Shown piece by piece: positions 1 to 8,185 of a DNA stretch of 64,000 bases. This DNA is from Azoarcus sp. DD4 (GTDB lineage: Bacteria > Pseudomonadota > Gammaproteobacteria > Burkholderiales > Rhodocyclaceae): NCBI RefSeq assembly GCF_006496635.1, contig NZ_CP022958.1, forward strand, positions 1,860,001-1,924,000, written 5' to 3'. Numbering within the stretch: the first letter of the stretch is position 1; each line of letters begins with the position of its first letter. Below the pieces are notes generated by a model. It was not told the origin of the DNA. It did not search any database and saw only the letters and a list, made by a program, of their open reading frames with translations. The position numbers were made by a program, and so were the translations under genes.

Positions 1-483
1 ATCAACGACGTCAACGCCTTCCGCGCGCCGGGAGCCATCGATGCTGTCGCTGCCAGCGAAGTCGCGCTGTGCGTGATGCACATGCGTGGCGAGCCTCGGA
101 CCATGCAGCACGCGCCGGAGTATGGCGACGTCGTTGCCGAGGTGGCGGGCTTTCTCGATGAGCGTCTTTCAACACTGGAAACCGCCGGTGTCGCCATGGA
201 GCGCATTGTCCTCGATCCCGGCTTTGGTTTCGGCAAGACGCTGGAACACAATCTGGCGTTGATGAGGAGCATGGCGGTCTTGCGCAGGCGCGATCTGCCG
301 ATACTTGCGGGACTGTCACGCAAGACCATGCTGGGCGCGATCACGGGCAAACCGGTTGCAGACCGGCTGGCGGCGAGCGTGGCGGCTGCGATGATCGCGG
401 TGCAACGCGGGGCGGCCATCGTTCGCGTACACGACGTTGCACCGACCCGCGATGCGCTCCTTGTGATGCGGGCAATGTCATAA
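1..483 (+). CDS. folP: Dihydropteroate synthase, C-terminal part (cut by window edge)
   Basis: Dihydropteroate synthase joins p-aminobenzoate to 6-hydroxymethyl-dihydropterin diphosphate in cytosolic folate synthesis. The reading frame is open from base 1 and ends at the TAA at 481-483, so only about the last 160 residues are here. Visible family motifs, in order, are INDVNAFR, MHMRGEPRTMQ, DPGFGFGKT and GLSRKTMLG (the lysine and arginine strand that binds pterin and pABA). glmM begins 32 bp downstream on the same strand. The folP-glmM order is common in proteobacteria and suggests co-transcription. The N terminus and promoter lie outside the window. Confidence 0.95.
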   Translation: MNDVNAFRAPGAIDAVAASEVALCVMHMRGEPRTMQHAPEYGDVVAEVAGFLDERLSTLETAGVAMERIVLDPGFGFGKTLEHNLALMRSMAVLRRRDLPILAGLSRKTMLGAITGKPVADRLAASVAAAMIAVQRGAAIVRVHDVAPTRDALLVMRAMS

Positions 484-515
484 TCCGCGCTTTGCGGAAA
501 ACGACCGAGGACGGG

Positions 516-1871
516 ATGGGACGTAAGTATTTCGGAACGGATGGGGTTCGTGGGCGCGTCGGTGAGAAGCCGATTACGCCCGAATTCGTGATGCGTTTGG
601 GTTACGCGGCCGGCGTGACCCTGGTGGCTCGTGAGCACCTTCCGGCAGGCGAGCGGCCCGCGATTCTTATCGGCAAGGACACGCGTGTGTCGGGCTACAT
701 GCTGGAGGCATCGTTGCAGGCGGGTTTTGCCGCCGCCGGTGTCGATGTCATGCTGGCGGGGCCGATTCCCACTCCTGCCGTGGCGTACCTGACGCGGGCC
801 TTGCGCCTGCAGGCGGGGGTCGTGATCTCGGCTTCGCATAATCCCTTCTTTGACAACGGCATCAAGTTCTTTTCCGCGGGGGGAGCGAAGCTGCCTGATG
901 CGGTAGAGGCGGAAATCGAGGACCGTCTGGAGCAGCCGATGGGTTGTGCCGATTCGGCGCGGCTGGGGCGGGCGCGTCGCATCAACGATGCTGCCGGGCG
1001 CTACATCGAGTTCTGCAAGAGTACCTTTCCCAATGAGCTCGACTTGCGTGGGCTGCGGATCGCGCTGGACTGCGCGCACGGGGCGGCGTATCACATTGCA
1101 CCCAGCGTGTTTCACGAACTCGGGGCCGAGGTCATCACGGTCGGAGTCGAGCCGAATGGCTTGAATATCAATGACGATGTCGGGGCGACGCGGCCGGAAC
1201 ATCTGCGCCAGACCGTGCTCGCGCAAGGTGCTGATGTCGGTATCGCGTTGGACGGCGATGGCGACCGCGTGGTCATGGTCGACCGTCATGGCGAAATATA
1301 CGACGGCGACAAACTGCTCTATGTGATCGCCGCTGCACGATGCGAGGAAGGCCGGCTTGAGGGCGTGGTCGGAACCTTGATGAGCAATCTCGGTTTCGAA
1401 CACGCCGTCGGACGCCTCGGCGTGCCGTTTGCACGGGCCAAGGTCGGTGACCGCTACGTGCTCGAGATGCTGCATGAGCGGGGCTGGAAGATCGGTGGCG
1501 AGAATTCTGGCCACATCATCTGCCTCGACCGGCATAGCACTGGCGACGGCATCATCTCCGCACTGCAGGTATTGGCCGCACTCAAGCAGCGCGACCTGAC
1601 GCTTGCCCAGGCGTGTGCAGACCTGGTCTTCTATCCGCAACGCCTGATCAACGTCAGGCTGCCGTTGGGTTTCGACTGGCAGGCCGATGTGGGGGTCTCA
1701 ACTGCCAGGAACGAGGCCGAGCGGCAACTCGGGGACAGTGGCCGGGTGTTGCTGCGTCCGTCTGGAACCGAACCGTTGCTGCGGGTGATGGTGGAAGGCC
1801 GCGATGGCGCCTTGGTGGAAGCGCTGGCCCGACGGATAGCGGGTGCCGTTGAGGCTGCGGTCGCGGCTTGA
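516..1871 (+). CDS. glmM: Phosphoglucosamine mutase
   Basis: GlmM converts glucosamine-6-phosphate to glucosamine-1-phosphate, the step before UDP-GlcNAc for peptidoglycan and LPS. The 451-residue protein matches the usual length (about 445-450). It starts with the FGTDGVRG signature and carries the catalytic phosphoserine loop SASHNP (Ser near 107), the metal loop DGDGDR and the C-terminal phosphate-binding RPSGTEPLLRVMVEG. I chose the ATG at 516, preceded by a GAGG about 5 bp away, over an in-frame TTG at 492 that would add eight non-homologous residues. It follows folP closely and is separated from pstS by a 149-bp promoter-sized gap. Confidence 0.97.
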   Translation: MGRKYFGTDGVRGRVGEKPITPEFVMRLGYAAGVTLVAREHLPAGERPAILIGKDTRVSGYMLEASLQAGFAAAGVDVMLAGPIPTPAVAYLTRALRLQAGVVISASHNPFFDNGIKFFSAGGAKLPDAVEAEIEDRLEQPMGCADSARLGRARRINDAAGRYIEFCKSTFPNELDLRGLRIALDCAHGAAYHIAPSVFHELGAEVITVGVEPNGLNINDDVGATRPEHLRQTVLAQGADVGIALDGDGDRVVMVDRHGEIYDGDKLLYVIAAARCEEGRLEGVVGTLMSNLGFEHAVGRLGVPFARAKVGDRYVLEMLHERGWKIGGENSGHIICLDRHSTGDGIISALQVLAALKQRDLTLAQACADLVFYPQRLINVRLPLGFDWQADVGVSTARNEAERQLGDSGRVLLRPSGTEPLLRVMVEGRDGALVEALARRIAGAVEAAVAA

Positions 1872-1957
1872 GGTGCGTCGCGGAGCAGGGGCGGGGCCAG
1901 TCGGGCATCTGTGGAGAAGTCGGCCTTTGCCGAACCGCTTTCTTAAGCTAAGAAGAC

Positions 1958-1975
1958 ATGAAACGCGACTGTAAC
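1958..1975 (+). promoter_or_regulatory. Candidate Pho box upstream of pstS
   Basis: Two heptamers ATGAAAC (1958-1964) and CTGTAAC (1969-1975) lie exactly 11 bp apart, the repeat spacing of PhoB sites (CTGTCAT-like units separated by 4 bp). They sit about 45 bp before the pstS start. The first unit is a poor match, so this is suggestive only; position and phosphate context raise the odds. Confidence 0.35.
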
Positions 1976-2020
1976 AATCGGCTGCTATCTTGCGCGCTCG
2001 GTTCCCTATTAGAGGTTGTC

Positions 2021-3064
2021 ATGATTCGCTTCTCGAAGAAGTTCGCCTTTGTTGCCTCTTCCGCAATGCTGGTTGCCATGAGTGTCCAGGCCGCCGAAAT
2101 TACCGGCGCGGGTGCGTCTTTTCCGGCTCCGATCTATGCCAAGTGGGCGGATGCATATCAAAAGGCTACCGGCAACAAGGTGAACTATCAGTCCATCGGT
2201 TCCGGCGGCGGGATTCGCCAGATCAACGCGAAGACGGTCGATTTCGGTGCCTCCGACATGCCGCTCAAGGGCGAGGAACTCGAGAAGGGCGGTCTGCAAC
2301 AGTTTCCGACGGTGATCGGTGGCGTGGTGCCGGTGGTCAATCTGCCCGGCATCAAGGCCGGTGACATGAAGCTGACCGGTCAGCTTCTGGCCGACATCTA
2401 CCAGGGCAAGATCGTCAACTGGAACGATAAGGCGATTGCTGCGCTGAATCCGGGTCTGAGCCTGCCTGATCAGGCGATCGGTGTGGTACGCCGCGCCGAC
2501 GGTTCGGGTACGACCTTCGTCTTCACCAACTACCTGTCGAAGGTTTCGACGGACTGGAAGGACAAGATTGGCGAGGGCTCCGCGGTGCAGTGGCCGGTCG
2601 GTCTGGGGGGCAAGGGCAATGAGGGTGTCTCGGCCTTCGTGCAGCGTCTGCCGGGTGCGATCGGCTATGTCGAGTATGCCTACGCCAAGCAGAACAAGCT
2701 GGCCTACACCCTGGTTCAGAACAAGAATGGCGAATTCGTGTCGCCGACCGACGACGCGTTCGCTGCTGCTGCTGCGGGCGCCGACTGGTCGAAGTCGAAC
2801 TTCTACGAGATCCTGACCGAACAGGCTGGGAAGGGTGCCTGGCCGATCACCGCGGCGACCTTCATCCTGATGCACAAGGTCCAGGACAAGCCGCAGCAGG
2901 CCGTTGAAGTGCTCAAGTTCTTCGACTGGGCTTACAAGAACGGTGGCAATATGGCGGCCGAACTTGACTACGTACCGCTGCCGGCTGCGACCCTGAAGCT
3001 GATCCGCACCTCCTGGGGTCAGATGAAGGATGCATCGGGCAAGTCGGTCTTCTCCGCCGAATAA
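2021..3064 (+). CDS. pstS: Phosphate ABC transporter, periplasmic phosphate-binding protein
   Basis: PstS captures inorganic phosphate in the periplasm and delivers it to PstCA-B. The 347-residue product begins with a signal peptide (positive MIRFSKK, hydrophobic stretch, cleavage after about residue 24 at VQA-AEI), then the family hallmark ITGAGASFPAPIY. Phosphate-loop residues appear in GSGGGIRQI and RADGSGTTFVF. The ATG at 2021 is preferred to an in-frame ATG at 1958, because it has AGAGG 6 bp upstream and starts exactly at the signal peptide, while the earlier ATG lies in the candidate Pho box. It is the first gene of pstSCAB. Confidence 0.96.
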   Translation: MIRFSKKFAFVASSAMLVAMSVQAAEITGAGASFPAPIYAKWADAYQKATGNKVNYQSIGSGGGIRQINAKTVDFGASDMPLKGEELEKGGLQQFPTVIGGVVPVVNLPGIKAGDMKLTGQLLADIYQGKIVNWNDKAIAALNPGLSLPDQAIGVVRRADGSGTTFVFTNYLSKVSTDWKDKIGEGSAVQWPVGLGGKGNEGVSAFVQRLPGAIGYVEYAYAKQNKLAYTLVQNKNGEFVSPTDDAFAAAAAGADWSKSNFYEILTEQAGKGAWPITAATFILMHKVQDKPQQAVEVLKFFDWAYKNGGNMAAELDYVPLPAATLKLIRTSWGQMKDASGKSVFSAE

Positions 3065-3175
3065 AGCGAGCGTCAGCGCGTGGTTCTGCGTAACCAGAAG
3101 CCAGAGGCCGAAGAGGCCTTTGGCTTGAATCTCTCTGCGGGCGGCGTTCGGGCGGCGGTTCCTACTGGAGCGAGC

Positions 3176-4138
3176 ATGCGGGCGACCGAATTCAAATCTT
3201 CCGTGGTTTCAAAATTGGGCGATCGGGTTTTCGCGACGCTCTCACGATCGTTCGCTTTCCTGACGCTGGTCCTGCTGGCCGGCATTGTCGTTGCGCTGAC
3301 CTATGCATCCTGGCCGAGCATCGAAGCGTTCGGAATCGGTTTCCTGTTCTCGTCGGACTGGAATCCGCCGATGGAGAAGTTCGGTGCGCTGATTCCAATT
3401 TACGGTACCGTGGTGACGTCCGTCATCGCCCTGTTGATTGCGGTGCCGGTCAGTTTCGGTATTGCGCTTTTCCTGACCGAGTTGTCCCCGACCTGGTTGA
3501 GGCGTCCGCTGGGAACGGCCGTGGAGTTGCTCGCCGCGATTCCCAGTATCGTTTATGGCATGTGGGGCCTGCTGGTGTTCGCCCCCATCTTTGCGAAGTA
3601 CGTGCAGCCGGTACTGCAAGCGACACTGGGAAAGCTGCCTGTGGTCGGTCAGCTGTTTGCGGGGGCCCCGCTCGGGATCGGCTTGCTCTGCGCGGGCATT
3701 ATTCTCGCGATCATGATCATCCCCTACATCGCTTCTGTCATGCGCGACGTGTTCGAAGTGACGCCGGCGATGCTCAAGGAGTCGGCCTACGGTGTTGGCT
3801 GCACGACCTGGGAGGTCATGTGGGGTGTTGTACTGCCTTACACCAAGACGGGTGTGATTGGTGGCGTGATGCTCGGGCTCGGGCGAGCGCTTGGTGAAAC
3901 GATGGCGGTTACCTTCGTCATCGGCAATACCAACTTCCTCAACTCGGCATCACTGTTCGACCCGGGTAACAGCATCACTTCTGCGCTCGCCAATGAGTTC
4001 GCCGAGGCCGATCCGGGTTTGCATACGGCCGCACTGATGGAACTCGGCCTGATCCTGTTTGCGATCACGCTCATCGTCCTCGTCGTTTCCAAGCTCCTGC
4101 TCCTGCGGCTCGCCCAGGGCGAAGGCGCGAAGAGCTGA
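3176..4138 (+). CDS. pstC: Phosphate ABC transporter, permease PstC
   Basis: PstC is one of two inner-membrane permeases of the high-affinity phosphate transporter. The 320-residue protein (E. coli 319) has about six hydrophobic segments and a cytoplasmic EAA-type loop near ESAYGVGCTTWEVMWGVVLP, followed by GGVMLGLGRALGETMAV. I place the start at the ATG at 3176 with GGAG 5 bp upstream. An in-frame GTG at 3080 would add 32 residues that do not look like PstC. It lies between pstS and pstA on the same strand. Confidence 0.93.
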   Translation: MRATEFKSSVVSKLGDRVFATLSRSFAFLTLVLLAGIVVALTYASWPSIEAFGIGFLFSSDWNPPMEKFGALIPIYGTVVTSVIALLIAVPVSFGIALFLTELSPTWLRRPLGTAVELLAAIPSIVYGMWGLLVFAPIFAKYVQPVLQATLGKLPVVGQLFAGAPLGIGLLCAGIILAIMIIPYIASVMRDVFEVTPAMLKESAYGVGCTTWEVMWGVVLPYTKTGVIGGVMLGLGRALGETMAVTFVIGNTNFLNSASLFDPGNSITSALANEFAEADPGLHTAALMELGLILFAITLIVLVVSKLLLLRLAQGEGAKS

Positions 4139-4148
4139 GTAACCACCC

Positions 4149-4991
4149 ATGAACCTGCTCACAAGAAGAAAACTGGTCAACAAGCTGGCCTTGACCCTGT
4201 CGATGTCGGCAATGGCCTTCGGACTGTTCTGGCTGGCGTGGATCCTGTTCACCGTCCTCGAACTCGGTGTGTCGGGCCTTTCGGCGACGTTATTCACCGA
4301 GATGACGCCACCACCGGGCGACGATGTCGGTGGTCTCGCCAATGCGATCGTCGGCAGCCTGCTGATGGTTACACTCGCGACCGCGGTCGGTACGCCTATC
4401 GGTGTCCTGGCCGGGGTGTACCTTGCCGAGTACGGCCGTTTCACCGTGCTGGGGAAGACCACCCGTTTCATCAACGACTTGCTGTTGTCGGCACCGTCGA
4501 TCGTCATCGGCCTGTTCGTATATGCGGTCGTGGTTGCCAAAACAGGGAAGTTTTCCGCTTGGTCGGGTGTGATCGCGCTTGCCTTGATCGTGCTGCCGGT
4601 GGTGGTCCGCACGACCGAGAACATGCTGCAACTGATCCCCAATACCTTGCGTGAGGCTGCATTCGCGCTCGGAGCGCCGAAGAGCGTGGTGATCTCCAAG
4701 GTTACGTTGCGCGCTGCGCGTGCAGGTGTCGTCACCGGAGTTCTGCTCGCGGTTGCGCGGATTGCCGGTGAAACGGCGCCTTTGCTCTTTACCGCACTGT
4801 CGAATCAGTTCTGGAGCCTCAGCATGACCGAGCCGATGGCCAATCTGCCGGTCACCATTTTCAAGTTTGCGATGAGCCCATTCACGAACTGGCAGCAGCT
4901 GGCGTGGGCGGGGGTGTTCCTGATCACCCTGGGTGTGCTCGTTCTGAACATCATTGCCCGGGTTTTCCTGCGGGCTGAAAAGATCAACTAA
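4149..4991 (+). CDS. pstA: Phosphate ABC transporter, permease PstA
   Basis: PstA is the second inner-membrane permease that pairs with PstC. The protein has 280 residues, slightly shorter than E. coli PstA (296), with several hydrophobic segments, the motif GVLAGVYLAEYG and the EAA loop region TLREAAFALGAPKSVV, then RIAGETAPLLFTAL near the end. The start is only 10 bp after the pstC stop and pstB follows 33 bp after its stop, consistent with one transcript. No strong Shine-Dalgarno is seen, so translation may be coupled to pstC. Confidence 0.95.
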   Translation: MNLLTRRKLVNKLALTLSMSAMAFGLFWLAWILFTVLELGVSGLSATLFTEMTPPPGDDVGGLANAIVGSLLMVTLATAVGTPIGVLAGVYLAEYGRFTVLGKTTRFINDLLLSAPSIVIGLFVYAVVVAKTGKFSAWSGVIALALIVLPVVVRTTENMLQLIPNTLREAAFALGAPKSVVISKVTLRAARAGVVTGVLLAVARIAGETAPLLFTALSNQFWSLSMTEPMANLPVTIFKFAMSPFTNWQQLAWAGVFLITLGVLVLNIIARVFLRAEKIN

Positions 4992-5024
4992 GGCTCGGCG
5001 CTGAGCTCACGATTCGGGACCAAA

Positions 5025-5789
5025 ATGGAAATCACTGACGCGCAGATCGAATTCAAGGATTTCAACTTCTTCTACGGGAAGTTCCACGCGCTCAAGAACG
5101 TCAATTTCAAGATGGCACGCCACAAGGTCACGGCCTTCATCGGACCGTCCGGTTGCGGCAAGTCGACCCTGTTGCGTACGATCAACCGGATGTACGACCT
5201 TTACCCGGAGCAGCGCGCCGAAGGGCAGTTGCTGTTCGACGGTCGCAATCTGCTGGACCGCGACGTAGATGTGAGCGTGCTGCGGGCGAAGATTGGAATG
5301 GTGTTCCAGAAGCCCACGCCGTTCCCGATGTCGATCTACGACAACATTGCATTCGGTGTCAGATTGCACGAGAAGTTGTCAGTCAATCAGATGGATGAGC
5401 GGGTGGAATGGGCCTTGCGTAAGGCTGCGCTGTGGGATGAGGTCAAGGACAAGCTCAAGCAAAGCGGCATGAGCCTGTCGGGTGGCCAGCAGCAGCGCCT
5501 TTGCATTGCACGCGGCATTGCGGTAAAGCCCGAGGTGATCCTGCTGGATGAGCCGACGTCGGCGCTCGATCCGATTTCCACATCGAGGATTGAGGAACTG
5601 GTCGACGAGCTGAAAAAGGAATTCACGATCGTTATCGTGACGCACAACATGCAGCAGGCGGCGCGGATTTCCGACTACACCGCCTATATGTACCTGGGCG
5701 AGATGGTCGAGTTCGGCGTCACCGACGAGGTGTTCCTGAAGCCGAAGAAGAAGGAGACCGAAGACTACATCACCGGTCGCTTCGGATGA
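5025..5789 (+). CDS. pstB: Phosphate ABC transporter, ATP-binding protein
   Basis: PstB is the ATPase that powers phosphate import. The 254-residue protein (E. coli 257) carries Walker A GPSGCGKST, Q-loop MVFQKPTPFPMSI, the ABC signature LSGGQQQR, Walker B VILLDEPTSALDP and the H-loop histidine in VTHNMQQA. The substrate-specific PTPFPMSIYDN stretch is typical of PstB. It is the last gene of pstSCAB: a strong terminator begins 12 bp after the stop, and no phoU gene follows, unlike the common pstSCAB-phoU arrangement. Confidence 0.97.
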   Translation: MEITDAQIEFKDFNFFYGKFHALKNVNFKMARHKVTAFIGPSGCGKSTLLRTINRMYDLYPEQRAEGQLLFDGRNLLDRDVDVSVLRAKIGMVFQKPTPFPMSIYDNIAFGVRLHEKLSVNQMDERVEWALRKAALWDEVKDKLKQSGMSLSGGQQQRLCIARGIAVKPEVILLDEPTSALDPISTSRIEELVDELKKEFTIVIVTHNMQQAARISDYTAYMYLGEMVEFGVTDEVFLKPKKKETEDYITGRFG

Positions 5790-5800
5790 TGTGAAAGAGC

Positions 5801-5825
5801 GGGGCGCTGGGCGCCCCATTTTTTT
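5801..5825 (+). terminator. Rho-independent terminator of the pst operon
   Basis: Perfect 7-bp stem GGGGCGC/GCGCCCC (5801-5807 and 5811-5817) with a 3-nt loop, followed by a T-run at 5819-5825, 12 bp after the pstB stop. Confidence 0.9.
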
Positions 5826-5917
5826 GCTTAATTATTTGAATATTATTGAATTATTGTAGTTTTGAATACGACAACCACGGGGTGCTTGACGTACGGAGTG
5901 GGCTGGTCGTGGGGCTT

Positions 5918-5937
5918 CGTTGTTACATGTAACAACG
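5918..5937. promoter_or_regulatory. Perfect 20-bp palindrome, probable operator upstream of the chemoreceptor gene
   Basis: CGTTGTTACATGTAACAACG is identical to its reverse complement over all 20 bases. It lies 57 bp before the chemoreceptor ATG and overlaps the position of a possible -35 element (5929-5934) for a -10-like TACTAAT at 5952-5958. Dyads of this length and place are typical of dimeric repressor sites. The regulator is unknown. Confidence 0.55.
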
Positions 5938-5994
5938 CTGAAATGAAGCGGTACTAATGTAGCCGACCCTTCAGGTTCGATACGGTCGCGTTCG

Positions 5995-7611
5995 ATGAGC
6001 ATACGTCGGCATCTCCTGCTTCTCCTTACTGTTGCCGCTGTCGCCTTGCTCGGCGTTGGGGGTGCGGCCCTGCAACAGTTTCAGCGCGGTGCAAACATGA
6101 CGAGAGTGCTTACTGAGCAGACGGTTCCGGCCTTTCTGGCCGCAGCTGAGATTTCGTCCGACCTGAAATCCCTGCATGTGGTTGTGAGCACCTCGGCAGA
6201 TGAAACCGGGAGCGGCACCGTGGAGCAGCTTGCCGAGCGAGTCGCGGAGAGCCAGCGGACTCTCCGCCAGCAACTCGAAGCTCAGTTCGCCACTGCGATC
6301 GGTGATACACAGGAAGGCCTGATCAGACAGGCGATGACCAGTCTGGACGGCTACTTTGAGGTGGTGGACCAGGTGATTGACCTGCGCAAGCAAGGGCAGC
6401 CGCTCATTGCAGGAGCTGTTCTCGCCGGCAACGCTGCACCGCAGTTGCAGGAACTTGAGCAGGTTCTCAGTACCTTGCTGGTCGAAAAGCGCAGGGCAAA
6501 GGAGGACTCGCTCCGCGCAATTGATGCTGCGGGGCAGCAGGCCATGCTCGTCATCTCTCTGGTGTTGCTCGCTGCGCTGATCGTACTGGTGAGCTTGGGG
6601 TATCGGCTGTCGCGCCGCATCACCTTGCCGTTGCGGGAGATGGAGCAGGCCATGGTGCAGATATCCTGCGACCTCGACTTCACCCGGCGAGTCCCCGTGA
6701 GCCGCGACGATGAGGTCGGGCAGTCAGTACGCGCATTCAACGCCTTGATCGATGTGGTGCGCCGCAGTCTTGCGGACATGGCGGACGTCATCCGAAGCAA
6801 CGAGATCATCGCCGCAAGAATGCAGCGGTCGGCGTTGGAGCTCGTGGAAATAGCATCCGGAGGAAGCGCCTCGTCGCGGGACATACAGACGGCGGTCAAG
6901 GAGGTCCAGGCCCAGATGCTGCGGATCGATGCGGACACGCGGCAGGCGGGGCGTGCCACGGAAATCTCGGGCCGGCAGGCGACCGACAACGGACGGGTGA
7001 TACGCGAAGCGGCAGAGCGGATCAATGCACTGGCGGGTGGTGTCGAGGCCGCCGCACAACGTGTCTATGCCCTGGCCGCAGCAAGCGGAAAGATCTCCAG
7101 CCAACTCAAGGAAATACACGAAATTGCCGATCAGACCAATCTTCTTGCGCTCAACGCGGCAATCGAAGCCGCGCGTGCGGGAGAGTCTGGGAGAGGCTTT
7201 GCGGTTGTAGCGGACGAGGTCCGCAAGCTGGCAGAGCGTGTCACCGCCGCGACGCTGTCCATTTCCGAGCAGGTCAGGGGTATCGATGCAACGGCGGGCG
7301 ATTCCACCCGACAAATGCAACGGGTGGTCGAAGAAATCAGCCACAACATAGCGCTTACCTCAGCCGCCGGCGATGCGATGGCTGACATCGAGACAGCGGC
7401 TCGCCAGGTGGTCGCCACGGTGGACCAGATCGGTCGCCAGGTCGCGGTCGGGCATGCCTCCAGCGCGCAGATCGTGGCGCAGGTGGACACGATCGAGGGG
7501 CTGATGCGCCAGGCTCAGAATGCCGCCGACCGTACGCGCGAGTGTGCCGATTCCACCCGCGAGACCTCCGGGCGCATGTCGGACATCGTTGGCCGCTTCC
7601 GAATCGCTTAG
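5995..7611 (+). CDS. Methyl-accepting chemotaxis protein
   Basis: This is a transmembrane chemoreceptor that passes ligand signals to CheA/CheW. The 538-residue protein has a membrane segment at about 7-27, a periplasmic four-helix-type sensor region (about 28-183), a second membrane segment at about 184-204, a HAMP domain (about 205-258) and a long coiled-coil signalling domain. The conserved hairpin tip is at about 374-415, around ADQTNLLALNAAIEAARAGE and GFAVVADEVRKLAERV. The ligand cannot be told from sequence. It stands alone between the pst operon and a small convergent gene; its stop codon overlaps that of the opposite gene (7608-7611). The upstream palindrome suggests dedicated control. 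Confidence 0.95.
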   Translation: MSIRRHLLLLLTVAAVALLGVGGAALQQFQRGANMTRVLTEQTVPAFLAAAEISSDLKSLHVVVSTSADETGSGTVEQLAERVAESQRTLRQQLEAQFATAIGDTQEGLIRQAMTSLDGYFEVVDQVIDLRKQGQPLIAGAVLAGNAAPQLQELEQVLSTLLVEKRRAKEDSLRAIDAAGQQAMLVISLVLLAALIVLVSLGYRLSRRITLPLREMEQAMVQISCDLDFTRRVPVSRDDEVGQSVRAFNALIDVVRRSLADMADVIRSNEIIAARMQRSALELVEIASGGSASSRDIQTAVKEVQAQMLRIDADTRQAGRATEISGRQATDNGRVIREAAERINALAGGVEAAAQRVYALAAASGKISSQLKEIHEIADQTNLLALNAAIEAARAGESGRGFAVVADEVRKLAERVTAATLSISEQVRGIDATAGDSTRQMQRVVEEISHNIALTSAAGDAMADIETAARQVVATVDQIGRQVAVGHASSAQIVAQVDTIEGLMRQAQNAADRTRECADSTRETSGRMSDIVGRFRIA

Positions 7612-7847
7612 CTGCTGCTCCTCAGGGCAGCGTCGAGCTGGTCGACCACTTCGGCCCAATCCGCATCCTCCGCAATCTCCTCGCGCAGGAAAGCGGCCTG
7701 AGACGGATTCCAGAACGGCGCCTCCGCAAGCCGGAGGTGGTCGGCGAGCGGGGCATGCGTTCTGATGAAGCGGGTGATGGATTCGGCGTCGGCCGCGAGC
7801 CCGAGTTGGGCGAACAGATCGGGCAATTGATGAATGGATTTTTCCAT
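7608..7847 (-). CDS. DUF2789 family protein
   Basis: This 79-residue acidic protein begins MEKSIHQLPDLFAQLGL and contains PFWNPSQAAFLREEI and DADWAEVVDQLDAALR, which I recognise as the DUF2789 family, small cytosolic proteins of unknown function widespread in proteobacteria. The start at 7847 has AGGAG 8 bp upstream. The gene is convergent with the chemoreceptor gene and the two stop codons overlap, leaving no room for a terminator between them. No function can be proposed. Confidence 0.85.
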   Translation of the reverse strand: MEKSIHQLPDLFAQLGLAADAESITRFIRTHAPLADHLRLAEAPFWNPSQAAFLREEIAEDADWAEVVDQLDAALRSSS

Positions 7848-8130
7848 GACGTCGGCTCCTAATGAGCGCAGCCGGACCCGTCGTGGCCCGGGGGCTGCAC
7901 GTTGCGCGAATGCCGCGTTGGCTGCAGCAGTTCGTCCAGTCGTTTATAGCTCATCTACGACACAAGCTCACCCCGTCCCTTGGCGCCCGCCAGGGGGATG
8001 TGAGATGTGGTGATGAGTTCGCTGTCTCCACCGAGTCTGCGCCGCGCCCCCTCCCGGGCCCGCCGGCTCTTGGTGGCGGGGCGGGTGTCGAGGATGAGGG
8101 GCGGATCCCCAAGGTACTCCGGCGGGGAGT
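7848..8130. other. Intergenic region without recognisable gene
   Basis: Between the divergent DUF2789 and tpiA genes lie 338 bp, of which the last about 30 bp hold the tpiA promoter. The GC-rich remainder gives no convincing reading frame on either strand (short frames have proline/arginine-rich shadow composition). I see no RNA gene or repeat family member in it. Confidence 0.5.
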
Positions 8131-8159
8131 TTGCCTGCCTAGCTGCACGGACATATAAT
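8131..8159 (+). promoter_or_regulatory. Sigma-70 promoter of tpiA
   Basis: -35 TTGCCT (8131-8136) and a perfect -10 TATAAT (8154-8159) are separated by 17 bp. Transcription would begin near 8166, about 20 nt before the tpiA GTG. Confidence 0.75.
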
Positions 8160-8185
8160 CCGCCGATTTATCGGACAGTCTGCAC

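Noticed and set aside
1958..2020. Earlier start for pstS
   Set aside because: It would place 21 odd residues before a perfect signal peptide and its codons overlap the candidate Pho box; AGAGG supports 2021.
2009..2875. Long antisense reading frame opposite pstS (288 codons)
   Set aside because: It mirrors a clearly coding gene, has Arg/His/Gly-rich shadow composition and no family motifs.
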